Origin: Leguminivora glycinivorella
Taxonomy: Eukaryota; Arthropoda; Insecta; Lepidoptera; Tortricidae
DNA length: 64,000 nucleotides
NCBI RefSeq assembly: GCF_023078275.1
Contig: NC_062982.1
Coordinates: 22,516,695-22,580,694 of the forward strand
Direction of reading: 5' to 3'
In this document: one piece after another, positions 20,483 through 30,487 of the stretch
How the letters are laid out: each line of letters begins with the position of its first letter
Position numbering within the stretch: position 1 is the stretch's first letter
Notes under the pieces: generated by a model
The model's database searches: none
Told to the model about the DNA's origin: nothing
What the model saw: only the letters and a program-made list of their open reading frames with translations
Translations under genes and position numbers: made by a program

Positions 20483-20564
20483 GGATGAAATGTAATAATA
20501 TTCATTTCTATATTTCTAAGTAACTACGCGCCTGCTTTCGAGTGCTTTAAATTTTAACAAATCA

Positions 20565-20700
20565 ATGCATCCTTTGGTCGGGGGCTGGGGCCTCTCAACT
20601 CAAGGTCGCCGGCGCGCGGCGCCGTGGTCGCGGGGCGCGGGGCGTGGGGCGCCGCGGATCTCGTTCATTCAATTCCGCTTGCATGTGTTGCGGACAGAGC
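20565..20700. other. GC-rich island
   Basis: A run of GGCGCGCGGCGCCGTGG-like text in an AT-rich region, dense in CpG. No gene, TIR or partner repeat identified. It could be part of a promoter or of a GC-rich element. Confidence 0.4.
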
Positions 20701-20984
20701 GAGTATATTATACGTACGCGGCGAGCACACATACAAGCCGCACGGCAACGCCATCTAGTAATGTTCGACTTTAAACGTCCATGTGACGTTATAGGTTTAG
20801 TGCGTGATAGCTAAAACAGATGTCGCAAGATGTTGCAGTTTGATGACTATTTCGACGTAGGATACTGATAAGAGTTTTGTTGGCCACGCGTGGCTACTAG
20901 CGCCATCTAGCTCTTTGAATGTGGATTAAATTTAGCCTACAGGTCTAGAATACTTAGGACGGCGCCCATTTTTAGTATGGGATT

Positions 20985-21780
20985 AGGTATCTGTACTAGT
21001 ATTATTTGATCTGTGGTATTTATCAGTATGACCGAAACATGAACGGATTTGAGTTTTTTTTCGTTCATTTCCATACTTAACGAAAAAACACTTAATGTTA
21101 TACCTCTTTACAAAGTTAAATATTGCAAACGAGAGTAAGTTAATTCTCGACGGCTTTCCGGAGCGTTTTAAAGACTCGAGTTTGCAGTAGGTATTCTTAT
21201 GCCCTGCAGAGTTACAATGTTTTTCATCACACTTGCAACAAAAATATGTAAAAAGATAAGAACAAGTAAAATACATACAAAATACAAACAAGTAAAAAAA
21301 AAGTAAAATACGCAACTATAAATCTCATAACTTTCTGATGAGTTAGGAGTATTTTATTTATTTATTTATTTATTTAAGTTTGCCAACAGGTGTAATACAA
21401 AGATACTTATACATTAAAATTGGTTTAAGATAAACTTGCTCGAGTATTCACCCAATTACAGGCAAACACGGCATGCATGTTTCAAAATTTTCATTGTAAT
21501 TTTCGTTGTGTTATCATTTTCATTGTTGTTTTCATTTTTATGATTTCTTTCAATAACTCCCGCTTCGCCTGTGTGCAATTACACATTTACTGTTACTAGT
21601 GTGATATTCATTTAATATAATTTGATAGTTACCCACACCTACTCAACTATATATGATAGTTATTAAGCACTAGGGCTTACCAATTAGGTTAACATTATTA
21701 CTTAATTAGGTAATGGGTAAGTACGAGTAATTAATATTATTGATGGCTTTTATAATATCTATACGATGATCGTAAATCAA
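20985..21780. other. no recognisable gene
   Basis: AT-rich with a (TTTA)n run at 21352-21377. A 110-codon minus frame (21315 to 20983) is rich in F, Y and C and has no family match; treated as chance. Confidence 0.3.
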
Positions 21781-21786
21781 TTATCA

Positions 21787-21874
21787 TAATAGCTTGGCCG
21801 TGACAGACGGACAGACAGACGCACGAGTGAGCCTATCGGTTCCGTTTTTCCATTTTGAGGTACGGAACCCTAAA
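21787..21874 (+). repeat. RepA-like 3' terminus
   Basis: GACAGACGGACAGACAGACG then GGTACGGAACCCTAAAAACC resembles the end of RepA but with a different 45-base spacer, so it is either a divergent copy or a related family. Confidence 0.5.
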
Positions 21875-21933
21875 AACCATATAAAGTAACGAATTCTAAA
21901 GCATCAACTCTCGGTAAACGCTCTGTACGTTCG

Positions 21934-22010
21934 AATGAATCGACGAAGTTAATTTGAACTTCGAAATGAAGTTACTTTTCGAATTCTCGTTAACTTCACT
22001 TCGTCGATGT
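21934..22010. repeat. imperfect inverted repeat
   Basis: ATCGACGAAGTTAA on the left pairs with TTAACTTCACTTCGTCGAT on the right, with TTCGAA words between. Confidence 0.5.
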
Positions 22011-22329
22011 GATTTTTGAACGAGCTCTCTTCTAACATTGTAAGGCCTCTTAAATATTATGTACCTAAGGCTAATCAGAAATGTTACGTCGATTTATTGA
22101 GTGAGAAATATACTCGTTTTATGTAAATTCTGAGAAAATAGAATGAGTTTTATGCTTGAAAACAATAAATGTGTGCAGAAAATCATCACGTTGAAATGAA
22201 CCTGACTACTTATATTTGTGATTTTTTTGGCCACTTAAGAAATAGTGACACATTGCTTCAGGACTTTCAGCCAGAATATAAGAAGTATTGACGTTCGCTG
22301 AAGTAGCATACCATGCTTAACAGGCCTTT

Positions 22330-22655
22330 GCATCTATAACAGATAAATCAAGCAGCGTCCTTGCGGCACTTACGTTCGTGGCTGTATAGCCCAATTCGAG
22401 AGAGGATCCCTCGTCCGAACACACGGCAGGTGTATGATCCCCTACATGGGCGGGGGTTAGAGGCCTGCTCGTGACGCCTCATGCATACCATGACAAATTA
22501 AGTAAAAAATGCATGCACCTAGACCTAAGAAATATTGAATACCCTTACAGGGTGTCATGTACCTACCTCTTTAATGTGTAACACTTAATGTATTATGAAC
22601 ATGACTGCAATACAATAAAGAATAAAGAAAGAATAAAGAATAAAGAATACGAAAA
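22330..22655 (+). repeat. LINE 3' region ending in AATAAAGA repeats
   Basis: GCGGCACTTACGTTCGTGGC and CCCCTACATGGGCGGGGGTT, followed by CAATACAATAAAGAATAAAG and further AATAAAGA units. It looks like the untranslated 3' end of a LINE; no protein text remains. Confidence 0.45.
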
Positions 22656-22783
22656 TACGATAGAAAACGATTATGCACTACATCTGCTAGGCTAATTTGG
22701 TTCTCCGAGATATTTAGAGAGTGATTTAAATAAACCGTGTTTTTGGTTTTAAGTAGTTAGTTTGACTTACGACAGTGTTGCTT

Positions 22784-22935
22784 CTTCTTTTCTTATGCGC
22801 ATGTCAAGGAGTGGAATTCCTTGCCGGCGGCATATAACCCGGCATCCTTCAAATCAAGGGTGAACAGGTATCTTGTGGGCGAGCTCACTCCATCGTAGGC
22901 AATGTCTTTGTCTTTGGCTAGTCTGTGGCCAAGAT
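22784..22935 (+). pseudogene. LINE RT C-terminal remnant (KEWNSLPA type), copy 1
   Basis: The frame reads SFFSYAHVKEWNSLPAAYNP then ASFKSRVNRYLVGELTPS and a stop. This is the usual end of a large LINE group (jockey/CR1-like by recall). Compared with 24600-24850 it lacks the IFPSS segment. Fragment only. Confidence 0.7.
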
Positions 22936-22980
22936 GAGTTGGGCTTACCCCATTTATAATTAAAAAAAATATTTAAATAA

Positions 22981-24048
22981 AACCGGTCAAGAGCGTGTCG
23001 AGCCACGCTCAGTGTAGGGTTCCGTAGTTTTCCGTACTTTTCTCAAAAACTACTGAACCTATCAAGTTCAAAACAATTTTTCTAGAAAGTCTTTATAAAG
23101 TTCTACTTTTGTGATTTTTTTTTCATATTTTTTAAACATATGGTTCAAAATTTAGAGGGGTGGGGGGACGCACTTTTTTTTCCTTTAGAAGCGATTATTT
23201 CCGAAAATATTAATATTATCAAAAAAACCGGCCAAGAGCGTGTCGGGCCACGCTCAGTGTAGGGTTCCGTAGTTTTCCGTGTTTTTCTCAAAAACTACTA
23301 AACCTATCGAGTTCAAAACAATTTTCCTAGAAAGTTTTTATAAAGTTCTACTTTTGTAATTTTTTTCATATTTTTCAAACCTATGGTTCAAAAGTTAGAG
23401 GGGGGGGGACGCACTTTTTTTTCCTTTAGGAGCGATTATTTCCGAAAATATAAATATTATCAAAAAACGATCTTAGTAAACCCTTATTCATTTTTAAATA
23501 CCTATCCAACAGTATATCACACGTTGGGGTTGGAATGAAAAAAAAAATCTGCCCCCACTTTACATGTAGGGGGGGTACCCTAATAAAACATTTTTTTCCA
23601 TTTTTTATTTTTGCACTTTGTTGGCGTGATTAATATACATATTGGTACCAAATTTCAGCTTTCTAGTGCTTACGGTTACTGAGATTATCCGCGGACGGAC
23701 GGACGGACGGACGGACGGACGGACGGACGGACAGACAGACATGGCGAAACTATAAGGGTTCCTAGTTGACTACGGAACCCTAAAAACGATCTTAGTAAAT
23801 CCTTACCTATCCAACAATATATCACACGTTGGGGTTGGAATGAAAAAAAATATCAGCCCCCACTTTACATGTCGGGGGGTACCCTAATAAAACATTTTTT
23901 TCCATTTTTTATTTTTGCACTTTGTTGGCGTGATTGATATACATATTGGTACCAAATTTCAGCTTTCTAGTGCTAACGGTTACTGAGATTATCCGCGGAC
24001 GGACGGACGGACGGACAGACAGACATGGCGAAGCTCGGAACCCTAAAA
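22981..24048 (+). mobile_element. RepA copy split by another RepA copy
   Basis: 22981-23226 is the first half of RepA up to TATTATCAAAAAA. 23227-23787 is a full RepA. 23787-24048 resumes the first element exactly where it stopped (ACGATCTTAGTAAATCC) and runs to its own short GGAC array and terminus. The outer copy was therefore entered by a second copy in the same orientation at an A run. Confidence 0.82.
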
Positions 24049-24254
24049 ATCTAAATAATCCAGTACCTAATAAATGACGCCGCATGAACAAAGAACAGTA
24101 CTGGAATTTATCACAAACTTTACTGTTCCCAGACTTGATTTAGGTTGAACGCTCGGGTGCCGTTTTGCAGAGATTTACTGGCCACTGGCTGGACATAAAA
24201 ATCCAGCTTGATGAATTGTCTAAAACTTTACAGCGATGGCTAAAGTTTGGTGTA

Positions 24255-24414
24255 CGTAGCCGAATACACAAACGCTCACGAAACGCTCACGAAATGAAAC
24301 GCTCGTAGATATCTATCTCTATCGCTCTTGCGTATTGGCGTGACAGAGCCAGACTACCTTTCGCGGCGTTTCGTTTTCGTTTCGCGTCGTAGGAATTTAT
24401 GCCATTCGGCTACG
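24255..24414. mobile_element. 160-bp MITE, CGTAGCCGAAT termini
   Basis: Starts CGTAGCCGAATACACAAACG and ends TATGCCATTCGGCTACG. The inside carries CGCTCTTGCGTATTGGCG and TTTCGTTTTCGTTTCGCG, as in 41846-42002 in the opposite orientation. Confidence 0.75.
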
Positions 24415-24599
24415 GGGCCTGGTATCACTAATGGTTATATTTTGTATTTTTATTCAACAAGATTATTTTCCGCTTCAAGCGACTAGAACGCAAGACCATA
24501 TCCAAATAAACAGTTTTCTGTTTTATTCGTATAGGTGTCACAGTAAACAAACCGACTATACTAAAGCCTGTACCATTTGTTTTTGACATTTTAAAATCT

Positions 24600-24850
24600 T
24601 ACGTTACTCGATATCGTAAACATCTTGGTGGATATTCCACGTATCCGCACGAAGCGCTTTGCTTCTTCTTTTCTTATGCGCACTGCCAAGGAGTGGAATT
24701 CCTTGCCGGCGGCTATATTTCCGAGCTCATATAACCCGGCAACCTTAATCAAGAGTGAACAGGCATCTTCTGGGCGAGCTCACTCCATCGTAGGCCACGT
24801 CTTTGCCTTTGGCTAGTCTGTGGCCAAGAGTACGCCCATTTATAATTTTA
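24600..24850 (+). pseudogene. LINE RT C-terminal remnant (KEWNSLPA type), copy 2
   Basis: The frame reads VNILVDIPRIRTKRF, then ASSFLMRTAKEWNSLPAAIF and PSSYNPATL. A frameshift follows, and the remaining ELTPS-like end lies in another frame. The remnant holds only the tail beyond the catalytic domain. Confidence 0.75.
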
Positions 24851-24959
24851 AAAAAAATGTAAATCGTTTTCGGTCCTAGTAAATGTAAGGCATGAGTGCA
24901 CGCTCATATGGCAATGGTCCCATCAAGAGCGAATAATGAGCTATCGCTATCGGCTATAC

Positions 24960-25150
24960 AAATGAACAAAAGATACAATACAATACAATACTCTTTATTG
25001 CACACCTAACATAGTTTACAAGTAATACACAAGAAACAAAACAAATTAAACAGAGATAACAACAGGCGGTCTTATCGCTTAAGAGCGATCTCTTCCAGAC
25101 AACCTTTGGGTACTTGGTTTTGGGCCTTTGGGTAAAGATAGTTGATCCTG
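24960..25150 (-). repeat. inverted LINE/SINE 3' end
   Basis: ATACAATACTCTTTATTGCA at the left (an inverted AATAAAG plus short repeat tail), then GGCGGTCTTATCGCTTAAG and GCGATCTCTTCCAGACAACC. This is a common lepidopteran repeat end by recall. Confidence 0.5.
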
Positions 25151-25152
25151 TG

Positions 25153-25918
25153 AAAAAAACCGGCCAAGAGCGTGTCGGGCCACGCTCAGTGTAGGGTTCC
25201 GCAGTTTTCCGTGTTTTTCTCAAAAACTGCTGAACCTATCAAGTTCAAAACAATTTTCCTAGAAAGTCTTTGTAAAGTTCTACTTTTGTGATTTTTTTCA
25301 TATTTTAACATTTTTAACCTTTTAACCGCCAGAAATTTTTGATCGAGCGTGCTCGTGTCGCCACCGACAGGTATTGTACCACGCAGAGTAAAGTTGGCAT
25401 AGTTATGGGAGTTATAAATGGGCTGTAAAAACCAAATCAGATCTTTGTCTTATTTATCAGACTATGGCGGAATGAGCTGGATATCTGATGTCTTATATAT
25501 CAGACTCTGGCGGTTAAAGGGTTAAACATATGGTTCAAAAGAGAGGGGGAGGGACACGCTTTTTTTTCCTTTAGTAGCGATTATTTGCGAAAATATTAAT
25601 ATTATTGAAAAACGATCTCAGTAAACCCTTATTCATTTTTAAATACATATCCAACAATATATCACACGTTGGGATTGGAATGAAAAAAAAAATATCAGCC
25701 CCCATTTTACATGTAGGGGGTGTACCCTAATAAAACATTTTTTTTATTTTTTATTTTTGCACTTTGTTGGCGTGATTGATATACATATTGGTACCAAATT
25801 TCAGCTTTCTAGTGCTAACGGTTACTGAGATTATCCGCGGACGGACGGACGGACGGACGGACAGACAGACATGGCGAAACTATAAGGGTTCCTAGTTGAC
25901 TACGGAACCCTAATAAAA
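25153..25918 (+). mobile_element. RepA copy interrupted by a 204-bp MITE
   Basis: Full RepA from AAAAACCGGCCAAGAGCG to CTACGGAACCCTA with a short GGAC array. It is normal except for the insertion at 25318-25521 and a substituted segment beside it. Confidence 0.85.
25318..25521. mobile_element. piggyBac-like MITE with TTAA duplications
   Basis: TTAA (25314-25317) precedes CCTTTTAACCGCCAGA; TCTGGCGGTTAAAGGG precedes TTAA (25522-25525). The terminal repeats match at 15 of 16 bases, begin with CC and are bounded by TTAA, which other RepA copies carry singly at this place. It is 204 bp without coding capacity. TTAA duplication and CC-starting ends are the accepted signature of piggyBac superfamily elements. 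Confidence 0.88.
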
Positions 25919-25977
25919 GAGACGCGATGATAGCGCGGGCGAGTTACCTATAGTTCGTAGCCGAGCTATGAGCTACA

Positions 25978-26262
25978 GGGTGGTGGTGTGTCATCATTCG
26001 AAACCCCTGCTGAGGTGTGAGTGGCCCCTTCCGCGCTGGGCGCTGTGGGGGCTGTGTCGGGGCGCCGCCCCATCCATGTGGGGCGGTCTGACGCCGTCTT
26101 TTTGTGGACGGCTTGGCGATCCGGTGATTGCTGCCCTACCGCTACCGGCCGTTATCCAACCCCGCGACCCCTAGCGACGGTGATACCGTTTGAGCGGGGC
26201 CGGGTTTCGGGGCCGCAGTGAAGGCGACCGGCAGCTCGGGCTAGCGTGGGCATGGTGGTGAT
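25978..26262. mobile_element. 285-bp GC-rich insertion with 11-bp TSD, class unknown
   Basis: TATGAGCTACA flanks it at 25967-25977 and 26263-26273. The body is GC-rich (GGGGCGCCGCCCCATCC, GGGGCCGGGTTTCGGGGCC), has GGTGGTGGT at one end and GGTGGTGATT at the other, and no inverted ends. The TSD implies retroposition; it may be a 5' LINE fragment or a GC-rich SINE. Open frames overlap in two registers and are not convincing. Confidence 0.65.
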
Positions 26263-26304
26263 TATGAGCTACAAATCCCCTCTAATCTTACCGCGATTTT
26301 TACC

Positions 26305-26527
26305 AGTTGAACCACTTGGAATTTTCTTCCTAATAGACTTACTGATAGTAAGGGCCAAGCAATAGGTAGATTAGGTTTGTGAGGTACCTTTAGATGCCCG
26401 AAGGGCAAACAGCGTAGAAATAGGAGCACCGCGCAGCGCAGTGTCTGCGACACAAAAAAGCGAAGTCTTACCTACAATCAGTAAGTTTATTGGGAAGAAA
26501 ATCCCCAATGGTTCAACTGGTAAGACT
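26305..26527. repeat. foldback with 50-bp imperfect arms
   Basis: TTACCAGTTGAACCACTTGG at the left pairs with CCAATGGTTCAACTGGTAA at the right, continuing through ATTTTCTTCC / GGAAGAAAAT and ACTTACTGAT / ATCAGTAAGT. Confidence 0.75.
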
Positions 26528-26854
26528 ACGCAGTAAAACTACAGGGAATTGGTCAGAATATGTCTCACGAAAGTTTAACGTGTTTAACGTGTATATTTTG
26601 GCCCCCAATGAAAAATGTTTGCCCATTGCTCTAAAACGTAGAAAACCATGGTAGAAGTTCTTTTTACGACGGACAGACGTTATATACTACTCGTCTGGGG
26701 CGCCAGCGTTTTATTTTCGACGACATTTATTGCTAGTTGTAGTAAAATGGAAATACGGATCTTGACAATTCATGTACGATCCTAGTCTGGGGTGCAATTT
26801 GGTTTTCACCAACTGGTAAAGGCACTCTTGATACTCCAACTAACCACAAAACTA

Positions 26855-27070
26855 AAATTTTTAAAAAACTCGCGACCGCGACGTAGTGGGCCGATTTTCA
26901 TGAGACATGGCTAAGAACACTCCCGACTAACTCAGCTTTCAGACAAAAAAAAACTAAATCTAAGTCAGTTCATCCGTTCGGGGGCTACGATACAGACAGA
27001 CAGACAAACAGACAAGCAGACACGTCAAACTTATAACAACCCATCGTTTTTGCGTCGCAGGGTTAAAAAC
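26855..27070 (-). repeat. RepB copy
   Basis: AAAACTCGCGACCGCGACGT, CATGGCTAAGAACACTCCCG, CAGACAGACAGACAAACAG and TTTTGCGTCGCAGGGTTAAA; inverted as at 10733-10930. Confidence 0.8.
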
Positions 27071-27229
27071 GAATGGCAAAGTTACATTTATCTACAAGAG
27101 TGCAAAGTAATTTCATACATGGGGCTGCGAAATAACTTACCGAATATTTAGGTCACTGGTTTCCTCCTTGGCGAGTGTCCTTACTGACTTAGGTTTGGTT
27201 TAGTTGAATGTAGATGTTTAGTTTGAGGA

Positions 27230-27480
27230 TCCTCCTTAATTATATTTATAAATCAATCAATCTTCATTTATTTATTCAATATGGCAGACTCGTGGGCCTT
27301 TCCCAACAACAAGTGTGCATGTGTGATTAGGCCTTCACGTTGCACTGGAGGATAGCTGGAGCAGCAGTACAAAGCATGATGGCGGCCGGTCCCACGAACT
27401 GCCGAGTGATGTCCGTAGAATTGGATATTCGCATCTCCAAACGAATTCTTCATCAACTGCACCCTTTGCGTAGGCTATTT
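27230..27480 (-). repeat. probable retroposon 3' end (inverted)
   Basis: The minus strand ends in GAATAAATAAATGAAGATTG with a GATT tail, preceded by a 64-codon frame containing GDANIQFYGHHSAVRGTGRH. A terminal coding exon with its AATAAA is the alternative, but the GATTGATT tail and lack of a good acceptor favour a retroposon. Confidence 0.4.
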
Positions 27481-27864
27481 ACTGCATAATATCCTATCAA
27501 ACTTATACATTAAACAGCAGAATGCAAAAATAAAAAATACATATTTGGAGAACGATCCGCCATGTTCCATGGATCAATCGAAAGTCCCCCAATCAATCTT
27601 CGCAACACATGAATTCGCGTTTTTCTTTCGTGACACTGACCTGCACTGACCTGCACTGACGTTACTGTCACGTTTTTCTTTATTTCAACTCCTTGTTGAC
27701 AACACCCGACGCGACGAGGAGGCCGTAATATAATATAACAAGAGGTTTTGAATTAAAGCGCAAACAATACAAGTTTTAAATCAGTAATATATACAGGATG
27801 CCCGGTAATATAATGTTAAAACTAGTTGACTTTATGAGTTCGTTTCGTCAACTCACTGTCGTGG

Positions 27865-28090
27865 TTTTATCAAATCCCTAAACAAATCTAGTGAAATGAC
27901 AAAACGTGGCTTGTCTATTGGCCGATTTTGTGATCTCACTAAACAGAGTCAGGGATTTAGTCAAATGACTGAAATTTTCTAGAGAAATGATGAAATGGAT
28001 TCGCCATTTTGACATCCTGCGTGATTTGATCAAATCCCTTAGAGATTTGATCAAATCTCTGTTTTGGCCATTTCCCTGCGACATTTCTTG
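27865..28090. repeat. cluster of GATTTGATCAAATC-like motifs
   Basis: ATCAAATCCCT, GATTTAGTCAAATGACT, GATTTGATCAAATCCCT and GATTTGATCAAATCTCTG occur in about 220 bases, several of them perfect short palindromes. Possibly sub-terminal repeats of a MITE. Confidence 0.5.
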
Positions 28091-28119
28091 CACCTATTAG
28101 CTCTTATTGATCTCTGTTT

Positions 28120-28214
28120 GGCCCAAAGGTTAGCTGGTAGAGAATGCCTCTTGGTATTAAGTTCGCCTTTTGTACATTTTTTTTACTGTGCAATAAAGTT
28201 TAAATAAATAAATA
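28120..28214 (+). repeat. retroposon 3' end
   Basis: AGCTGGTAGAGAATGCCTCT then GTGCAATAAAGTTTAAATAA. Same type as the duplicated unit at 3245-3546. Confidence 0.65.
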
Positions 28215-28559
28215 TATCATTAATTTACCTCATTGGAGACAGGTTTCATTTCTGAAAGTGACGAATTTTTGTGTTTCATGTGCACTGCCTACCGCTTTTA
28301 TGAATACGACCTTTCGGTATATAAGTATGTATGTATCATTAGTTTAATCCAGATATCGAATGTTCAAAATAAAAGGGAACCGGCCGGCCAAAACCGGATC
28401 AATGAAAAATAAATTAACATTAAGGAGATTATCCTCGATCCGCAGACTTCCTCCCTTAGATTGTGCATTATAAATACTGACGCAAAATTTGTAAACAAAA
28501 CTGAAAAATTCCTAAAGAAAGTTCATTCCTAAATGTAAAGAAAAAACTTCTTCAATCGA

Positions 28560-29030
28560 TGCCACTCAGCTTAAAGCCTATTTTCTACTTCGTAATAAAC
28601 AATTTTTCCCCTCACTACCTCGGAAAAACGTGTTTTGTCCGTTAATACCAGCGGGTAAAAACGTATTTTATCCACTAGTGGATGAAGTAATTTGACCTTG
28701 AATATAGTCAAATTTTTCTGTTTACAACTGATAAAAGTGGATGTATTTAGTGATGAAGATGATTTACCACCTGTGGAATTACTGGAAGCAGCGATAAACG
28801 CGTTTTTTTGCGTTGTAATTTCCTCGCTATAGTGAGGGGAAAAGTTTTGTGTTACACACGGGTGCAATGTATTTTACTTCTCGTGTGTTGAAAACCTCAG
28901 CAAGTTCAGGATTCTACTCTCGAACCACTCGCTTCGCTCGTGGTTAAACTATAGACTCCTTTCACTTGCTCGTTTTTCAATTCCGCACTCGGCGTTAAAA
29001 TACAACTTTGCCCCCTTGTATAACAAATAA
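28560..29030 (-). repeat. RepE copy, longest
   Basis: Shares TACCAGCGGGTAAAAACG, CACTCGCTTCGCTCGTGG and AACTTTGCCCCCTTGTATAA with the inverted copy at 32292-32640 and with 47562-47742. No terminal repeats or protein seen. Confidence 0.7.
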
Positions 29031-29260
29031 CTATTAATAAACAAAATAAAAATCGTCACAAAAACGCAAGTTGTAAATAGAGGTAGTAAATAAATACTAG
29101 TAGTAACTCGTGCCGTACATAAAATACTCCTTTTAGTAGTATTGTATTTGTTTCTAACATCGCACTTGTATCGTATGTACCTACTATCAGCTGCAAAAGT
29201 GCATAGCGAATTTATCAATGAATTCATTCATTTTTCCATGCACTTTTTCAGCTGATAATA

Positions 29261-29528
29261 CAGTCAGCTGCAGAGAAAAGAAGAAGAAGAGAAGAGAAGT
29301 AGAGGAAAACCAAGAACATCATGGTGTGGCAATATAAGGAGTTGGACCGGTATTGCAGACGCTACCACTCTGAGTAGAGTGGCTAAACACAGAGAAGATT
29401 TTCGCATGGTGATCGCCGACATCCGTTAGGATATGGCACCTTAAGAAGAAGCAGAGAAAAGTAGACACCCTTGCATACCAATTTGTACGCAAGGGGGTCT
29501 ACTTTTCTCCGCAGCTGTCTGTACTGCC
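29261..29528. mobile_element. palindromic MITE split by a LINE
   Basis: CAGTCAGCTGCAGAGAAAAG (29261-29280) joins to TAGACACCCTTGC (from 29462), which together pair with GCAAGGGGGTCTACTTTTCT and CCGCAGCTGTCTG at the right. The left arm is interrupted at an 11-bp duplication by the LINE at 29281-29450. Confidence 0.75.
29281..29450 (+). pseudogene. 5'-truncated LINE with 11-bp TSD
   Basis: TSD GCAGAGAAAAG at 29270-29280 and 29451-29461. The frame from 29301 reads RGKPRTSWCGNIRSWTG, then IADATTLSRVAKHREDFRMV and a stop at 29427-29429. That is the RGRPRxxWxxNIRSWxG tail of a lepidopteran LINE. The 3' end is AAGAAGAA. Total 170 bp, so never functional. Confidence 0.85.
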
Positions 29529-29810
29529 TGCTTCGTCTAACAGGTAAGTAGCCCTTTCCTCATAGAATTTAACTAATGAGAGGAATCTAATACCTAACAG
29601 GAGCATGCAAGCCTTATTTCCCCCAGGACATCTCATAATTTAACCCAACTCAAAGAGTAATTTAAAGCTCATTTTAAGACCAATTTTACCATAGACTTAT
29701 TGAGTTTAACTTTATACTCGGGTTTAGGAAATTAAAAGGAAATGAAATAAGTTTATACTTGAGAGAGTGAAAAGTATTAAAAATTATTAAAAACAATGTT
29801 TTGAAAAGAA

Positions 29811-30000
29811 GTGGCCCGCCGAATTTCTTGGCGGTCCCATAGTGGATCCCCCTCTGAAACTTCTCGAGTGGACTGGACTGAAATATTCTCGAGGCTGAGG
29901 CGTAGGGTTAGAGCCGGCGTAGCTTTATTTGACGTTCATATGCGTATTGTGTATGCCTACTTGGAAAATAAATATTTCATTTCACTTCATTTCATTTCAA
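29811..30000 (+). repeat. LINE 3' untranslated end with TTTCA repeats
   Basis: CCGCCGAATTTCTTGGCGGT, TAGAGCCGGCGTAGC and ATGCCTACTTGGAAAATAAA followed by CATTTCACTTCATTTCA. Polyadenylated-looking tail; the 73-codon frame across it is chance. Confidence 0.5.
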
Positions 30001-30019
30001 TCAGTAGAACTCAGAAACA

Positions 30020-30215
30020 ACTGCCGGCGTAGCGGAATGGCAATCGTCGACGCCAGACGCTGACAGGAATGCAGTCTGGTTCTGTCGCGCCAATACGCAA
30101 GAGCGATAGAGATAGCTACAGTACAAAACAGATATTATCGTGAGCGTTTGTGCATTTACCCTGATGCTCGTGGCTTAGTGATAAGAGCGTGCGAGTCGTG
30201 CGACATTCAATCTGA
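30020..30215. repeat. CGTAGC MITE relic followed by a SINE2 head
   Basis: 30027-30155 has GGAATGGCAATCGTCGACGC and GCGCCAATACGCAAGAGCG, a divergent copy of the 41846 family. 30162-30215 (GTGGCTTAGTGATAAGAGCG) is an A-box-like SINE2 start. Confidence 0.5.
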
Positions 30216-30320
30216 AGGTAATTAAAACGCACACCTCGGACACTGGCGATTAAATATATGAAAAAGGCGCGTTCCTCCTGTGGAGACACCAGGAGGATCC
30301 TGCGCTTCTGGGCGGAGTTA

Positions 30321-30465
30321 CGGCCCAGCCACGACATTGGTCTAAGCGCGACAGCGGTGACCGGCAGCCATACGTGCGAATGAAAAGTCCCATCGCTGTG
30401 TCTCGCTCCAATGTATGGCCGCCACTCACCGCTGTCGCGCTTAGACCAATGTCGTGGTTGAGCCG
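30321..30465. mobile_element. 145-bp inverted-repeat element
   Basis: Two 40-base arms (30321-30360, 30426-30465) share CACGACATTGGTCTAAGCGC and GACAGCGGTGA in inverse order, with a 65-base loop. No certain TSD. The 124-codon minus frame over it is an artefact of the hairpin. Confidence 0.78.
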
Positions 30466-30487
30466 TTAGGCTGGCTAGACCCCTAGC

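Noticed and set aside
20983..21315. 110-codon minus frame rich in F, Y and C
   Set aside because: Composition follows AT-rich DNA; no splice or family support.
27139..27180. Possible 42-bp minus-strand exon before a GTAAGT donor
   Set aside because: Open in one frame but too short, weak acceptor, and its end phase does not fit the known exons.
28229..28251. Possible microexon reading MKPVSNE with acceptor- and donor-like ends
   Set aside because: 23 bases between repeats; such matches are expected by chance at this scale.
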